64,000 bases of DNA from NCBI GenBank assembly GCA_001664505.1, contig CP011806.1:5082830-5146829 (forward strand), read 5' to 3'. Both the position numbers and the translations under genes were made by a program. Below are positions 27,679 to 35,398 of the stretch, piece after piece (the first letter of the stretch is position 1; every line of letters begins with the position of its first letter). The notes beneath the pieces were generated by a model. The model did no database searches and was not told where the DNA came from. It saw only the letters and a program-made list of their open reading frames with translations. The stretch comes from Acidobacteria bacterium Mor1. GTDB taxonomy: Bacteria; Acidobacteriota; Polarisedimenticolia; Polarisedimenticolales; Polarisedimenticolaceae.

Positions 27679-28491
27679 ATGCGATCCGTCAGACTGCTCC
27701 TGTTGTGGTTCTTCCTGCCTTGGCTCGTGGCGCTCACGCTGGGCCTGATTCCTCTCGCATGGAATCAGATCCAGGTGCTGTCGGGGCAAGCGGAAGGCGA
27801 GCGACTTGTCAAGTACGTGCTCTACTCGTTGCCCAACGCGGCCGGCGTCGCCGTGCCGGCTGCAACCTTCGCGGCCGTCGTTTTCGGGGTTGCCGGTTCG
27901 CGCGGGAAGGTTTCGCGGCCTGCGGCTCATGGTTTCGTTTTCGCGGTTGTCGCGAGCATGGCGGTGCTTTGTTGGTTGAATTGGGCTGTGCCGAACTCGA
28001 ACTACGAACTGCGTCTGCTGAGAACCCAGATATTGATCGACACGTTGCCGCAGGATCATCCTGCTCAGCAGTCGCTGTCGCGGACTCCTGAGCGAGCGAT
28101 CCAGGACATGCTCCCACGTGACCTCTGGACGTACACGGAAGCGACGCTGCCCAACGCGCAGATGGAGGAGCTGGCGCGTCGCACGGCCTGGCTCGAGGTG
28201 TTCCGGCGCCTGTCGTTGGGTGCGGCCCCATTGGCCATGGGACTATTCGCTCTTCCCTTCGGGCTGTTCCTGGTGAGAGCGGGTCACCTTCAGACTGCCC
28301 TGTTCTCGTTGGCGCTCGCTCTGCCCGTCGGAGTGCTGTTCTGGGGCGCTTGGGTGGTGAGCCTTCGCCAATTGGGCGAATCGCCGGCCAGGGCCTGGAT
28401 TCCGACTCTGATGATTGCCGGCATCGCGGGGCTGGCCTGGCTGCCGGTTCGTTGGCTGGGGGCGCGAATCAACGCGAGCAGTTCGGAATAG
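27679..28491 (+). CDS. LptF/LptG-like membrane protein without the periplasmic domain
   Basis: A 270-residue protein with about six helices. The segment YVLYSLPNAAGVAVPAATFA and the following NWAVPNSNYELRLL resemble the helical parts of LptF/LptG, subunits of the lipopolysaccharide export ABC transporter, but the large periplasmic beta-jellyroll between helices 3 and 4 is shrunken to about 90 residues. Assignment to the family is tentative. Base composition is lower than the surroundings (a 60-base stretch at 27961 has 33 G or C, versus 41 of 60 in the kinase gene at 33481), hinting at acquisition. It overlaps the convergent YbaN gene by 23 bases. A TACCAT box ten bases before the ATG may be a -10 element. 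Confidence 0.55.
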   Translation: MRSVRLLLLWFFLPWLVALTLGLIPLAWNQIQVLSGQAEGERLVKYVLYSLPNAAGVAVPAATFAAVVFGVAGSRGKVSRPAAHGFVFAVVASMAVLCWLNWAVPNSNYELRLLRTQILIDTLPQDHPAQQSLSRTPERAIQDMLPRDLWTYTEATLPNAQMEELARRTAWLEVFRRLSLGAAPLAMGLFALPFGLFLVRAGHLQTALFSLALALPVGVLFWGAWVVSLRQLGESPARAWIPTLMIAGIAGLAWLPVRWLGARINASSSE

Positions 28492-28870
28492 CTTCTCCCA
28501 GGCTCGACAGGCCGGCGTCCCCGGTCCGCACCCAGAACAGCACCACCGCGCTTCCGATCAGGGCCAACAACACCACCAGCGCCTGCACCGCAACCACCGG
28601 CACCGTCGCCACGCAGATCCCGATGCCGCTCCACATCATCGCCAGCGCCATGACCTTGGCCCGCCGGGGCATCTCACGCTTCTCCGCCATCCGCAGGTAG
28701 GGCCCGAAGACCCGGTGCTCCATCAGCCGGCGGTGCAGGCCGGGGCAGCTACGGGCGTAGAGCCAGGCGGCGACGATCAGGAAGACCGTGGTCGGCATGC
28801 CGGGGACGACGGTGCCGATCGCTCCGAGGCCGACGCAGAGGGTTCCGAGCAGGGCGTAGATCGTCTTCAT
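28469..28870 (-). CDS. ybaN: YbaN-family (DUF454) inner-membrane protein
   Basis: A 133-residue membrane protein with three to four helices. The start LLGTLCVGLGAIGTVVPGMP, followed by TTVFLIVAAWLYARSCPGLH, is the diagnostic DUF454 pattern. The role is not established; E. coli YbaN is an inner-membrane protein of unknown function. Its 3' end overlaps the convergent LptF/G-like gene by 23 bases. A short gap with a hairpin separates it from the MddA-like gene. Confidence 0.9.
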   Translation of the reverse strand: MKTIYALLGTLCVGLGAIGTVVPGMPTTVFLIVAAWLYARSCPGLHRRLMEHRVFGPYLRMAEKREMPRRAKVMALAMMWSGIGICVATVPVVAVQALVVLLALIGSAVVLFWVRTGDAGLSSLGEAIPNCSR

Positions 28871-28913
28871 GGCGGTCTCCTTGGGACTGGGTGGCGGGGT
28901 GCGATGCAGTAGA

Positions 28914-28943
28914 CGGGGCGGCCCAGTATTCCGGGCCGCCCCG
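28914..28943 (-). terminator. Perfect 11-bp hairpin after the MddA-like gene
   Basis: CGGGGCGGCCC (28914-28924) pairs perfectly with 28933-28943 across an 8-base loop, 16 bases after the stop of the gene ending at 28959. No T-run follows, so it may be a weak or factor-assisted terminator. Confidence 0.5.
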
Positions 28944-28958
28944 CTCAGAGGAGGGGAA

Positions 28959-29720
28959 TCAGGCGGCAGGCGCTTCGGACGCGGTCTGCTTGTTGCTCCG
29001 CAGCGAGGGCACCAGCATCGGCACCTTGCGGGCGTAGTCGGCGTACTCCGGGTGCTCCTTGCGCAGGTCGTTCTCTTCGAACTGGATCGCCACCAGGATG
29101 TAGGCCGAGGTCATCAGCGCGAACACCAGGTGGGTCGCGGTCATCGTCGGGGTGCACCAGAAGGCGAAGAACCAGCCGACGTAGAGGGGGTGACGCACCC
29201 ACTTGTAGAGCAGCGGCATGGTGAACTCGAGTTTGGTGTAGGGCTTGCCGATCAGCGCCAGCCAGGACTGCCGCAGGCCGAACAGGTCGAAGTGGTTGAT
29301 CAGGAAGGTCGAGAGCAACACCAGGCCGAAGCCGAAGGCGAAGCCGCCGTAAAGCAGGGCCTGGCCGACCGGATCGGTCACGTTCCAGATCACGCCGCCC
29401 AGCGGGCGCCACTGCCAGAACATCAGGATCATCGCCAGGCTCGAGGCCAGCACGTAGACGCTGCGCTCGGCTTCGGTCGGAACGAAGCGGGTCATCCAGC
29501 GCTTGAAGAACGGCCGGGCCATCAGGCTGTGCTGCACGGCGAAGACCGAGAGCAGGGCCAGGTCGATCAGGAGCGACAGGCCCAGGGAGCCCTCGGCTGC
29601 CGAGTCCATCGACTTGGGTACGCCGACGTTGATCAGGAATCCGATCGAGTACAGGAAGGTGGCGAAGAAGATGGCGTAGCTGACTACGCCGAAGGTGAAA
29701 ATGGCAATTCGCTTGGTCAT
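28959..29720 (-). CDS. mddA: MddA-like methanethiol S-methyltransferase
   Basis: A 253-residue membrane protein with about six helices. The segments SVFAVQHSLMARPFFKRWMT, YKWVRHPLYVGWFFAFWCTP and VAIQFEENDLRKEHPEYADY match the MddA branch of the isoprenylcysteine methyltransferase/NnrU superfamily. MddA uses S-adenosylmethionine to methylate methanethiol, releasing dimethylsulphide. The RHP and the E-E-N-D-L motifs, which form the cofactor site in this superfamily, are intact. Nearby NnrU-like proteins are the alternative, but the C-terminal pattern favours MddA. Apparently monocistronic; the next 247 bases hold divergent promoters for it and the ECF sigma gene that I could not place. Confidence 0.85.
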   Translation of the reverse strand: MTKRIAIFTFGVVSYAIFFATFLYSIGFLINVGVPKSMDSAAEGSLGLSLLIDLALLSVFAVQHSLMARPFFKRWMTRFVPTEAERSVYVLASSLAMILMFWQWRPLGGVIWNVTDPVGQALLYGGFAFGFGLVLLSTFLINHFDLFGLRQSWLALIGKPYTKLEFTMPLLYKWVRHPLYVGWFFAFWCTPTMTATHLVFALMTSAYILVAIQFEENDLRKEHPEYADYARKVPMLVPSLRSNKQTASEAPAA

Positions 29721-29967
29721 CGTTTGGGTCCTCCCGGCTTTCGTGCCGTCTCACCCGGGGTTACGCAAGCCGCGGCGGAACCCGCCACCGACCCGCCACA
29801 TTTCTGTGGATCCGCTGAAAGTCCCCGAAAATCGACGCTATTTGCCTTCGGTCGCCGGCCCGCAATCAACCCGGCCCGCCGCTCGTTCCCCCTCCAAGTG
29901 GCCTGCGATCCCGCCGCGCCCGTACCATCCGGGGGCGGCCGGTACCCCGCGGCCGCGACAGGAAGGC

Positions 29968-30441
29968 ATGGACGATCGTGAACTCATCCGGGCGGGCTAT
30001 CGCTACGCGCTGTCCCTGACCCACCAGCCGGCGGACGCCGAGGACCTGGTCCAGACGGCGGCTGCGCGCCTGTTCGATCGCAACGGGGAGTTGGGCCCCA
30101 GGGCGCTGCTGTTCACCACGATCCGCAACCTGTTCTATGACACTTGGCGCCGGGGCAAGGTGGTGGCCTTCACTCCGCTGGAGGAGGATCCACCGGGATC
30201 CGCCGGACATCCCGCCGACCGGCTCGACCTCGAGACGTTGCTCGGGCGACTCCGCCCCGAGGAGCGTGAGGCGCTGTACCTCAACGTGGTCGAGGGCTAC
30301 ACCGCCGAGGAGATCGGGCGCCTGTCCGGCCGCCCGCGCAACACGGTTTTGAGCTGGCTCAGCCGCGCCCGCAAACGGCTCCAGGCGACCGCCGACGAGA
30401 CCGCCCCGAACTCAGCGAAGCACCCGGCGAAGGAGAGGTGA
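29968..30441 (+). CDS. ECF-type RNA polymerase sigma factor
   Basis: A 157-residue sigma-70-family protein. Region 2 is visible (RYALSLTHQPADAEDLVQTA, FTTIRNLFYDTWRRGK) and region 4 (RPEEREALYLNVVEGYTAEE, then NTVLSWLSRARKRLQA). It should direct RNA polymerase to a small regulon. Start: ATG at 29968 after GGAAGG; in-frame sequence upstream is non-coding. The next gene, 4 bases downstream, encodes a single-pass membrane protein that looks like its anti-sigma factor, so the pair is likely an envelope-sensing switch. Confidence 0.9.
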   Translation: MDDRELIRAGYRYALSLTHQPADAEDLVQTAAARLFDRNGELGPRALLFTTIRNLFYDTWRRGKVVAFTPLEEDPPGSAGHPADRLDLETLLGRLRPEEREALYLNVVEGYTAEEIGRLSGRPRNTVLSWLSRARKRLQATADETAPNSAKHPAKER

Positions 30442-30445
30442 CTCC

Positions 30446-31072
30446 ATGAGCACCACCGACGACAAGCTGCGACAGCACTACCGGGAGCGAGAGCTCGACG
30501 ACGCCGGTGTCGATCGCATCCTGGCCGCCGCCCGGGAGGGAGAGGGAGCGGCGCCGCCCGGCAGCCAAGGGGCGGCGCAAAGGCCTGCAGCGGCGGCACG
30601 CCGGCCGCTGCCGAAGCTCCTGCTGGTCGCCGCGGCGGTCATGCTGCCGCTTCTGGCGGGTCTGGTCTTCATGTTGCTGCCGAGTCCGGACCTGGTCGGC
30701 CCGATCGTCAAGGAGGTCGCCTACAACTACGCCAAGGGCTCCCCCTCGGATATCCGCTCCGGCCGCTACGAGGTGGTTCAGGCGGGGCTCGACCGGCTCG
30801 ACTTCTCGATCCTGCCACTGCGCGACCGGGTGCTGCGCGACTTCGAGCTCCTCGGCGGCCGCTACTGCTCGATTCAGGACAAGCTCGCCGCCCAGCTGGC
30901 CATGACCCGCAAGGACACCGGTGAGGCCTACCTGCTTTACGTCGTCCCGGCCGAGGGCGAGCTGGCCAAGGTGCCTGAAGGATCGTCGATCAAGGACGAC
31001 CTCCGGGTGGAACTCTGGCAGGACGACGGCCGCCTGTTCGTCCTGGCCGGCCCCGCCGCCGGCGGATCCTGA
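30446..31072 (+). CDS. Putative membrane anti-sigma factor
   Basis: A 208-residue protein: a short acidic cytoplasmic N-terminus (residues 1-50), one transmembrane helix (LPKLLLVAAAVMLPLLAGLV) and a periplasmic domain (about 80-205). Gene order directly after an ECF sigma gene, size and topology fit an anti-sigma factor, although the cytoplasmic part is not a recognisable zinc-binding (HxxxCxxC) or RseA-type domain. The periplasmic domain resembles none I can name. Confidence comes mainly from context. Confidence 0.65.
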   Translation: MSTTDDKLRQHYRERELDDAGVDRILAAAREGEGAAPPGSQGAAQRPAAAARRPLPKLLLVAAAVMLPLLAGLVFMLLPSPDLVGPIVKEVAYNYAKGSPSDIRSGRYEVVQAGLDRLDFSILPLRDRVLRDFELLGGRYCSIQDKLAAQLAMTRKDTGEAYLLYVVPAEGELAKVPEGSSIKDDLRVELWQDDGRLFVLAGPAAGGS

Positions 31073-31139
31073 CCCAGGCGCGGTTTCCCTGTCCACCCGT
31101 CAAAAGGGTATGATCGGGTCCTCTTTCCAGGAGCGTTGG

Positions 31140-31712
31140 ATGGCGGACCGTGGCGACGTAACCCAGCTGCTGGTGCAGTTCCGCGAGGGGGACCGCGATG
31201 CCCTCGATCGCCTGGTGCCCATCGTCTACGAAGATCTGCGCCGCATCGCCCGCTCCCATCTGCGCCGCGGCCGCTCCGGCCACAGCATGGACACCGTGGG
31301 TCTGGTAAACGAGGCCTGGCTGCGGCTGGTCGATCAGACCCGGGCCAACTTCGAAGATCGCCAGCATTTCCTCTCGGTCTGCGCCCGGGCGATGCGGCAG
31401 ATCCTGATCTCGAGCGCTCGCAAGCATCAGGCGGCCAAACGGGGCGGCGGCGAGGCCGAGGTGACCTACGACGACGAGTTCGTCGGGACCCGGCGCCAGG
31501 CGGAACGCCTGCTGGCCGTGGATCAGGCGCTGGAAAAACTCTCCAAGCATGATGAGCGCCTGGCCCGGGTGGTCGAGTGCCGCTACTTCGCCGGGTTGAG
31601 CGAACAGGAAACCGCCGAGGCCATGGGTTGTTCGCTGCGCACCGCCCAGCGGGACTGGATGCGCGCCCGGGCCTGGCTGCGGGTGGAGTTGGAGCCGGAT
31701 GAGCGGGGCTGA
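31140..31712 (+). CDS. ECF sigma factor of the kinase-linked type (TIGR02999-like)
   Basis: A 190-residue sigma factor. Matches to the kinase-associated branch include RDALDRLVPIVYEDLRRIAR, SMDTVGLVNEAWLRLVDQ and the region 4 VVECRYFAGLSEQETAEAMG. The ATG at 31140 follows AGGAG at good spacing; an ATG at 31110 lacks a site. Its last 14 bases overlap the start of the Ser/Thr kinase gene (31699), so the two are coupled. In Acidobacteriota and Planctomycetota this sigma type usually travels with such a kinase, suggesting a joint signalling module; that the kinase acts on it is not shown. Confidence 0.92.
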   Translation: MADRGDVTQLLVQFREGDRDALDRLVPIVYEDLRRIARSHLRRGRSGHSMDTVGLVNEAWLRLVDQTRANFEDRQHFLSVCARAMRQILISSARKHQAAKRGGGEAEVTYDDEFVGTRRQAERLLAVDQALEKLSKHDERLARVVECRYFAGLSEQETAEAMGCSLRTAQRDWMRARAWLRVELEPDERG

Positions 31713-34308
31713 CGAACGCTGGGCTAGGGCGGACCGGCTGTTCACCGCCGCTCTCGACCTCGCCGAAGGGGAGCGCCCGGCGTTTCTCGACGCCGAGTGC
31801 GGCGATGACGTCGAGTTGCGAGAGCTCGTCGACAAACTGCTCGAGGGTGCCAAGACCGGCACCTTCCTGACCCCGGGAGAGGCGCTGACCGAAGGACTGC
31901 TCGATGCGGCGCATCCCGGCGGCGACGAGCCGGATCTTTCGGGCACGGTGGTCGATCGCTACCGCCTGATCGAAGAGATCGGCCGCGGCGGCATGGCGGT
32001 GGTCTACCGCGCCGAGCGTGCCGACGGTCAGTTCGAGCAACAGGTCGCCCTCAAGCTGATCAAGCGGGGCATCGACACCGACGATGTGGTGCAGCGCTTC
32101 GCTCGGGAACGGCAGATCCTGGCGCGGATCCGCCATCCCCACATCGCGCGGCTCCTGGACGGAGGCGCCACCTCCGAGGGACGGCCTTTCTTCGCCATGG
32201 AGTTGGTGCAGGGGCGGCCGATCGATCGCTACTGCGACGAACAGCGGCTCGGTATCGAGCAGCGATTGCGCCTGTTCTGCGATGTGGCCGAGGCGGTAGC
32301 CCACGCCCACCGCAACCTGGTGGTTCACCGGGACATCAAGCCCTCGAACATCCTGGTCGGTGATGACGGCGAGGTGCGGCTGCTGGACTTCGGCATCGCA
32401 CGGGTGCTGGAAGACGACGAGGACGAGGATCAACTGACCCGCACCCGGCAGCGGTTGCTGACCCCGCGCTACGCCAGCCCCGAGCAGGTCCGCGGCGAAC
32501 CGGTGACCACCTCGTCGGATGTCTACCAGCTCGGCGTGCTGCTGTACCTGCTGTTGACCGGGCGTTTGCCCTACCGCAAGCCGAGCAAGCAGGGGACCGA
32601 CGCGCTGATTCGGGCCATCGTCGAGAGTGAGCCGACCCGGCCCAGTTCCAGCGTGACCGACGCGTTGACCGAGGAGCTGGCCGACGGCGACGCCGCATCC
32701 CCCGACGCCATCGGAGAGCGGCGGCGCACCACCCCGGCTCAGTTGCGCCGGGAGCTTGCCGGTGATCTGGACAACATCTTGTTGATGGCGCTGCGCAAGG
32801 AACCCGAGCGGCGCTACTCGTCGGTAGCTCAGCTGATCGAGGACATTCGCCGCCATCTCGACGGCCGCCCGGTCTCGGCGCGGCCGGACACCCTCTGGTA
32901 CCGCACCAGCAAGCTGGTCGCCCGGCACAAGGTCGGTACCGCGCTGGCTGCGGCGGCTCTGCTCGCCGTGCTGGTCTTCTCGGTGACCGTGAGCGTTCAG
33001 GCCCGGCGTATCGCCAAGGAACGCGACCGCGCCAACCTCGAGGCCGCCAGTGCCGAGCAGGTGGCGGAGTTTCTGATCGATCTGTTCCGCGTCTCGAACC
33101 CCGGCGAGGCCCGGGGCAACACCATCACCGCCCGAGAGGTGCTCGACCGGGGTGCCGAGCGGATCGCCGGGGACCTGGAAGAGCAGCCGCTGGTCCAGGC
33201 ACGGATGATGAACACCATCGGGCGGGTGTATCAGAACCTCGGGCTTTACAAGGAAGCCCGTCCGCTGATCGAGCAGTCGCTGGAGTTGCGGCAGAACCAG
33301 CCGGATACGCCGGTGAACCAGATGGCCACCAGCCTGGGTAATCTGGGCTGGCTGCACGAGGAACTGGGCGAGTACGACGAGGCGGAGCCGCTCTATCGCC
33401 AGGCGCTGGACCTGCTGCGCAAGGAACTCGAACCCGACGATCCCCAGCTTGCCGGGGCGATCAACAACCTCGGCCTGCTGCTCTACCACAAGGGGGAGTA
33501 CGAGGTCGCCGAACCGATGCTCCGGGAGGCGCTGGCCCTGCGCCGGGCCCAGGAGGGCCCGCTGGAAGATGAACTCGGCGACAGCCTGGCCAACCTGGGC
33601 ATGCTGGTCCAGGCTCGCGGCGACCTGGATGAGGCCGAGGCGCTCTACAAGGAGGCGGTCGACGTCTACATCGAGGTCAAGGGGGACGACTTCTACAAGG
33701 TCGCCACCGGCTACGACAACCTCGGCCGGTTGATGGCGGCCCGCAAGGACCTGGACGCCTCGGAGACGTACCTGCGCCAGGGGCTCGAGCTTCGCCGCCG
33801 CATCTTCGGCGAGGACCATCCCGAGACCGCCGACAGTCTGAGCAACCTGGCCAGCATCCTGTTCTACAAGCAGGACTACGACGGGGCCGAGGAGATCTTC
33901 CGCGAGGTGGTGGCCATCGACCGCCGCAAGTTCGGCGACGTGCACCCGGACCTGGGGCTAAGCGTGGGCAACCTGGGCTTCGTCTTGATGAAGGCGGGAC
34001 GCCCGGAGTCCGCCGAACCCGAGTTGCGGCAGGCGCTGGACATCATGCTGGCCTCGGTCGGGGACTCCCATCGCCATACCGGCAACGCCCACCGTGCCCT
34101 GGGCGAGTGCCTGACCGAACTCGGGCGCTTCCAGGACGCCGAGCCCCATGTGTTGGCCGGCTACAACGTGAACCGCGAGGCGTTGGGGCCGGACCACAGT
34201 CGCACCCGTACCGCTGCGGAGCGAGCGGTGATCCTCTACGAGAAGTGGGGCAAGCCGTCTGAGGCGGAGCGATACCGCCCCTTCGCCCATCCGCCTGAAG
34301 CCGAATGA
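31699..34308 (+). CDS. Transmembrane Ser/Thr protein kinase with TPR repeats
   Basis: An 869-residue protein. Residues 1-80 form the family's N-terminal helical region (FLDAECGDDVELRELVDKLL). The kinase domain (about 88-380) has the Gly loop GRGGMAVVYRAE (95-106), the VALK lysine (119), HRDIKPSN (210-217), DFG (230-232) and the SPEQ activation segment (YASPEQVRG), so it should be active. One transmembrane helix follows (about 412-435: ALAAAALLAVLVFSVTVSV), then a periplasmic run of TPR repeats (about 490-850, for example LGNLGWLHEELGEYDEAEPL), likely a protein-binding or sensing surface. It overlaps the kinase-linked sigma factor gene, and another kinase of this type begins at the end of the window. 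Confidence 0.93.
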   Translation: MSGADERWARADRLFTAALDLAEGERPAFLDAECGDDVELRELVDKLLEGAKTGTFLTPGEALTEGLLDAAHPGGDEPDLSGTVVDRYRLIEEIGRGGMAVVYRAERADGQFEQQVALKLIKRGIDTDDVVQRFARERQILARIRHPHIARLLDGGATSEGRPFFAMELVQGRPIDRYCDEQRLGIEQRLRLFCDVAEAVAHAHRNLVVHRDIKPSNILVGDDGEVRLLDFGIARVLEDDEDEDQLTRTRQRLLTPRYASPEQVRGEPVTTSSDVYQLGVLLYLLLTGRLPYRKPSKQGTDALIRAIVESEPTRPSSSVTDALTEELADGDAASPDAIGERRRTTPAQLRRELAGDLDNILLMALRKEPERRYSSVAQLIEDIRRHLDGRPVSARPDTLWYRTSKLVARHKVGTALAAAALLAVLVFSVTVSVQARRIAKERDRANLEAASAEQVAEFLIDLFRVSNPGEARGNTITAREVLDRGAERIAGDLEEQPLVQARMMNTIGRVYQNLGLYKEARPLIEQSLELRQNQPDTPVNQMATSLGNLGWLHEELGEYDEAEPLYRQALDLLRKELEPDDPQLAGAINNLGLLLYHKGEYEVAEPMLREALALRRAQEGPLEDELGDSLANLGMLVQARGDLDEAEALYKEAVDVYIEVKGDDFYKVATGYDNLGRLMAARKDLDASETYLRQGLELRRRIFGEDHPETADSLSNLASILFYKQDYDGAEEIFREVVAIDRRKFGDVHPDLGLSVGNLGFVLMKAGRPESAEPELRQALDIMLASVGDSHRHTGNAHRALGECLTELGRFQDAEPHVLAGYNVNREALGPDHSRTRTAAERAVILYEKWGKPSEAERYRPFAHPPEAE

Positions 34309-34372
34309 CCCAGGGGGTTCGCGTTCGATCGCTTCGGCAGAACTATCGGCCTTCTCGCGCGTAGGAAGGGTT

Positions 34373-34759
34373 GTGGATAGCCACGAGGAGGTTGCGAGTG
34401 CTGATGAGGCTCACTCGGAGCCATTGACAGCAGCAGATCGGTTCGCGTGGCGGGTATTCTGGCTCGCTCTGGGCATCCCGATGTTGGCGTTGTCCGCAGC
34501 CGCCGCGTACCACTCCGTGCGCTGGATCTACACCGGTTTGACGCTCGAGGGTGATCATCGTGAGCAAATTGTTGGGGGCGTTCTTTCGCTGCTCTTCTTT
34601 CCCGCGATTCTCCTGAGCCTGGCGTTCTTTTGTTTGCAGCGATTCAATTACGCACCTTTCCCGATCGCGCCGCGCGACGGCCGCGACTGGTGGATCCTGG
34701 TTCGACGACTGATCTTCTTTCTCGCTTCCTTGCTCGGGATCGACTACCTGTTTCGATGA
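34373..34759 (+). CDS. Small membrane protein of unknown function
   Basis: A 128-residue protein with three to four hydrophobic segments (VFWLALGIPMLALSAAAAYH, LLFFPAILLSLAFFCLQRF, LIFFLASLLGI). I recognise no family. Start: GTG at 34373 after AGGAAGG. Base composition is visibly lower than its neighbours (32 and 35 G/C of 60 in the lines starting at 34561 and 34621), so it may be a recent arrival. It sits between the kinase gene and the DUF6624-like gene with small gaps, and could be cotranscribed with the latter. Confidence 0.6.
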   Translation: MDSHEEVASADEAHSEPLTAADRFAWRVFWLALGIPMLALSAAAAYHSVRWIYTGLTLEGDHREQIVGGVLSLLFFPAILLSLAFFCLQRFNYAPFPIAPRDGRDWWILVRRLIFFLASLLGIDYLFR

Positions 34760-34792
34760 TGACCGGGTTGGACTGAGTCAAAAGGGGTTCGC

Positions 34793-35371
34793 ATGCGCTT
34801 CGTTCTCGCTGTCGGTTTGACGTTGGTGCTGGTCGTCGGAGCTTGGGTCGCCCTCGCGGAGGAGGAGGCTTCGGCGCAAGGCCCGGCTTCGGCCGAGCTC
34901 AAGGAACTCCACGACGCCGACCAGGCCGACCGCAGTTTCACCAAGCCCCCGTCGCCGGATCACTGGAAGGGGATCGCCGAGCGGGACAAGAAGCGCCGGG
35001 ACCGGGTGATGGAGTTGATCAAGGCCGGCTCCCTGGAGACCGCCGACGATTACTACCACGCGGCGATGGTGCTCCAACACGGCGAAGGTTCCGAGGACAT
35101 CCTGATCGCCCACATCCTCTCCACCGTCGCCGGTTTCAAGGGCCACGAAACCGGTCAGTGGTTGAGCGCCGCTGCCCTCGACCGCTACCTGCACCGTATC
35201 GATCAACCGCAGCGGCTGGGAACCCAGTACCTGCGTTCGGGGCCGGATGTGCCCTGGTCCCAGGATCCCTACGAGGACTGGCTGCCGGACAGCGTGCGTG
35301 CCGCCTATGGGGTGCCGACCCTGGAGAGTCAGCAGCAGCGCGTGGAGCAGATGAACCAGCGGGATCGCTGA
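34793..35371 (+). CDS. Exported DUF6624-like protein
   Basis: A 192-residue protein with a signal peptide (VLAVGLTLVLVVGAWVALAEE). The mature part fits the DUF6624 pattern: KELHDADQADRSFTKPP, DKKRRDRVMELIKAGSLETA, DDYYHAAMVLQHGEGSEDI, and a final WLSAAALDRYLHRI. The family is widespread with no known biochemical role; the helical arrangement suggests a protein-binding domain. It ends just before the convergent M1-like peptidase gene. Confidence 0.65.
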   Translation: MRFVLAVGLTLVLVVGAWVALAEEEASAQGPASAELKELHDADQADRSFTKPPSPDHWKGIAERDKKRRDRVMELIKAGSLETADDYYHAAMVLQHGEGSEDILIAHILSTVAGFKGHETGQWLSAAALDRYLHRIDQPQRLGTQYLRSGPDVPWSQDPYEDWLPDSVRAAYGVPTLESQQQRVEQMNQRDR

Positions 35372-35398
35372 CGAGCGAAACGGGGAGTCGCCGGCGAT

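Noticed and set aside
30937-33945. About 1,000-codon open frame on the minus strand opposite the sigma/kinase genes
   Set aside because: The plus strand encodes clear kinase and sigma motifs; the antisense product is His/Gln/Arg-rich without recognisable domains.
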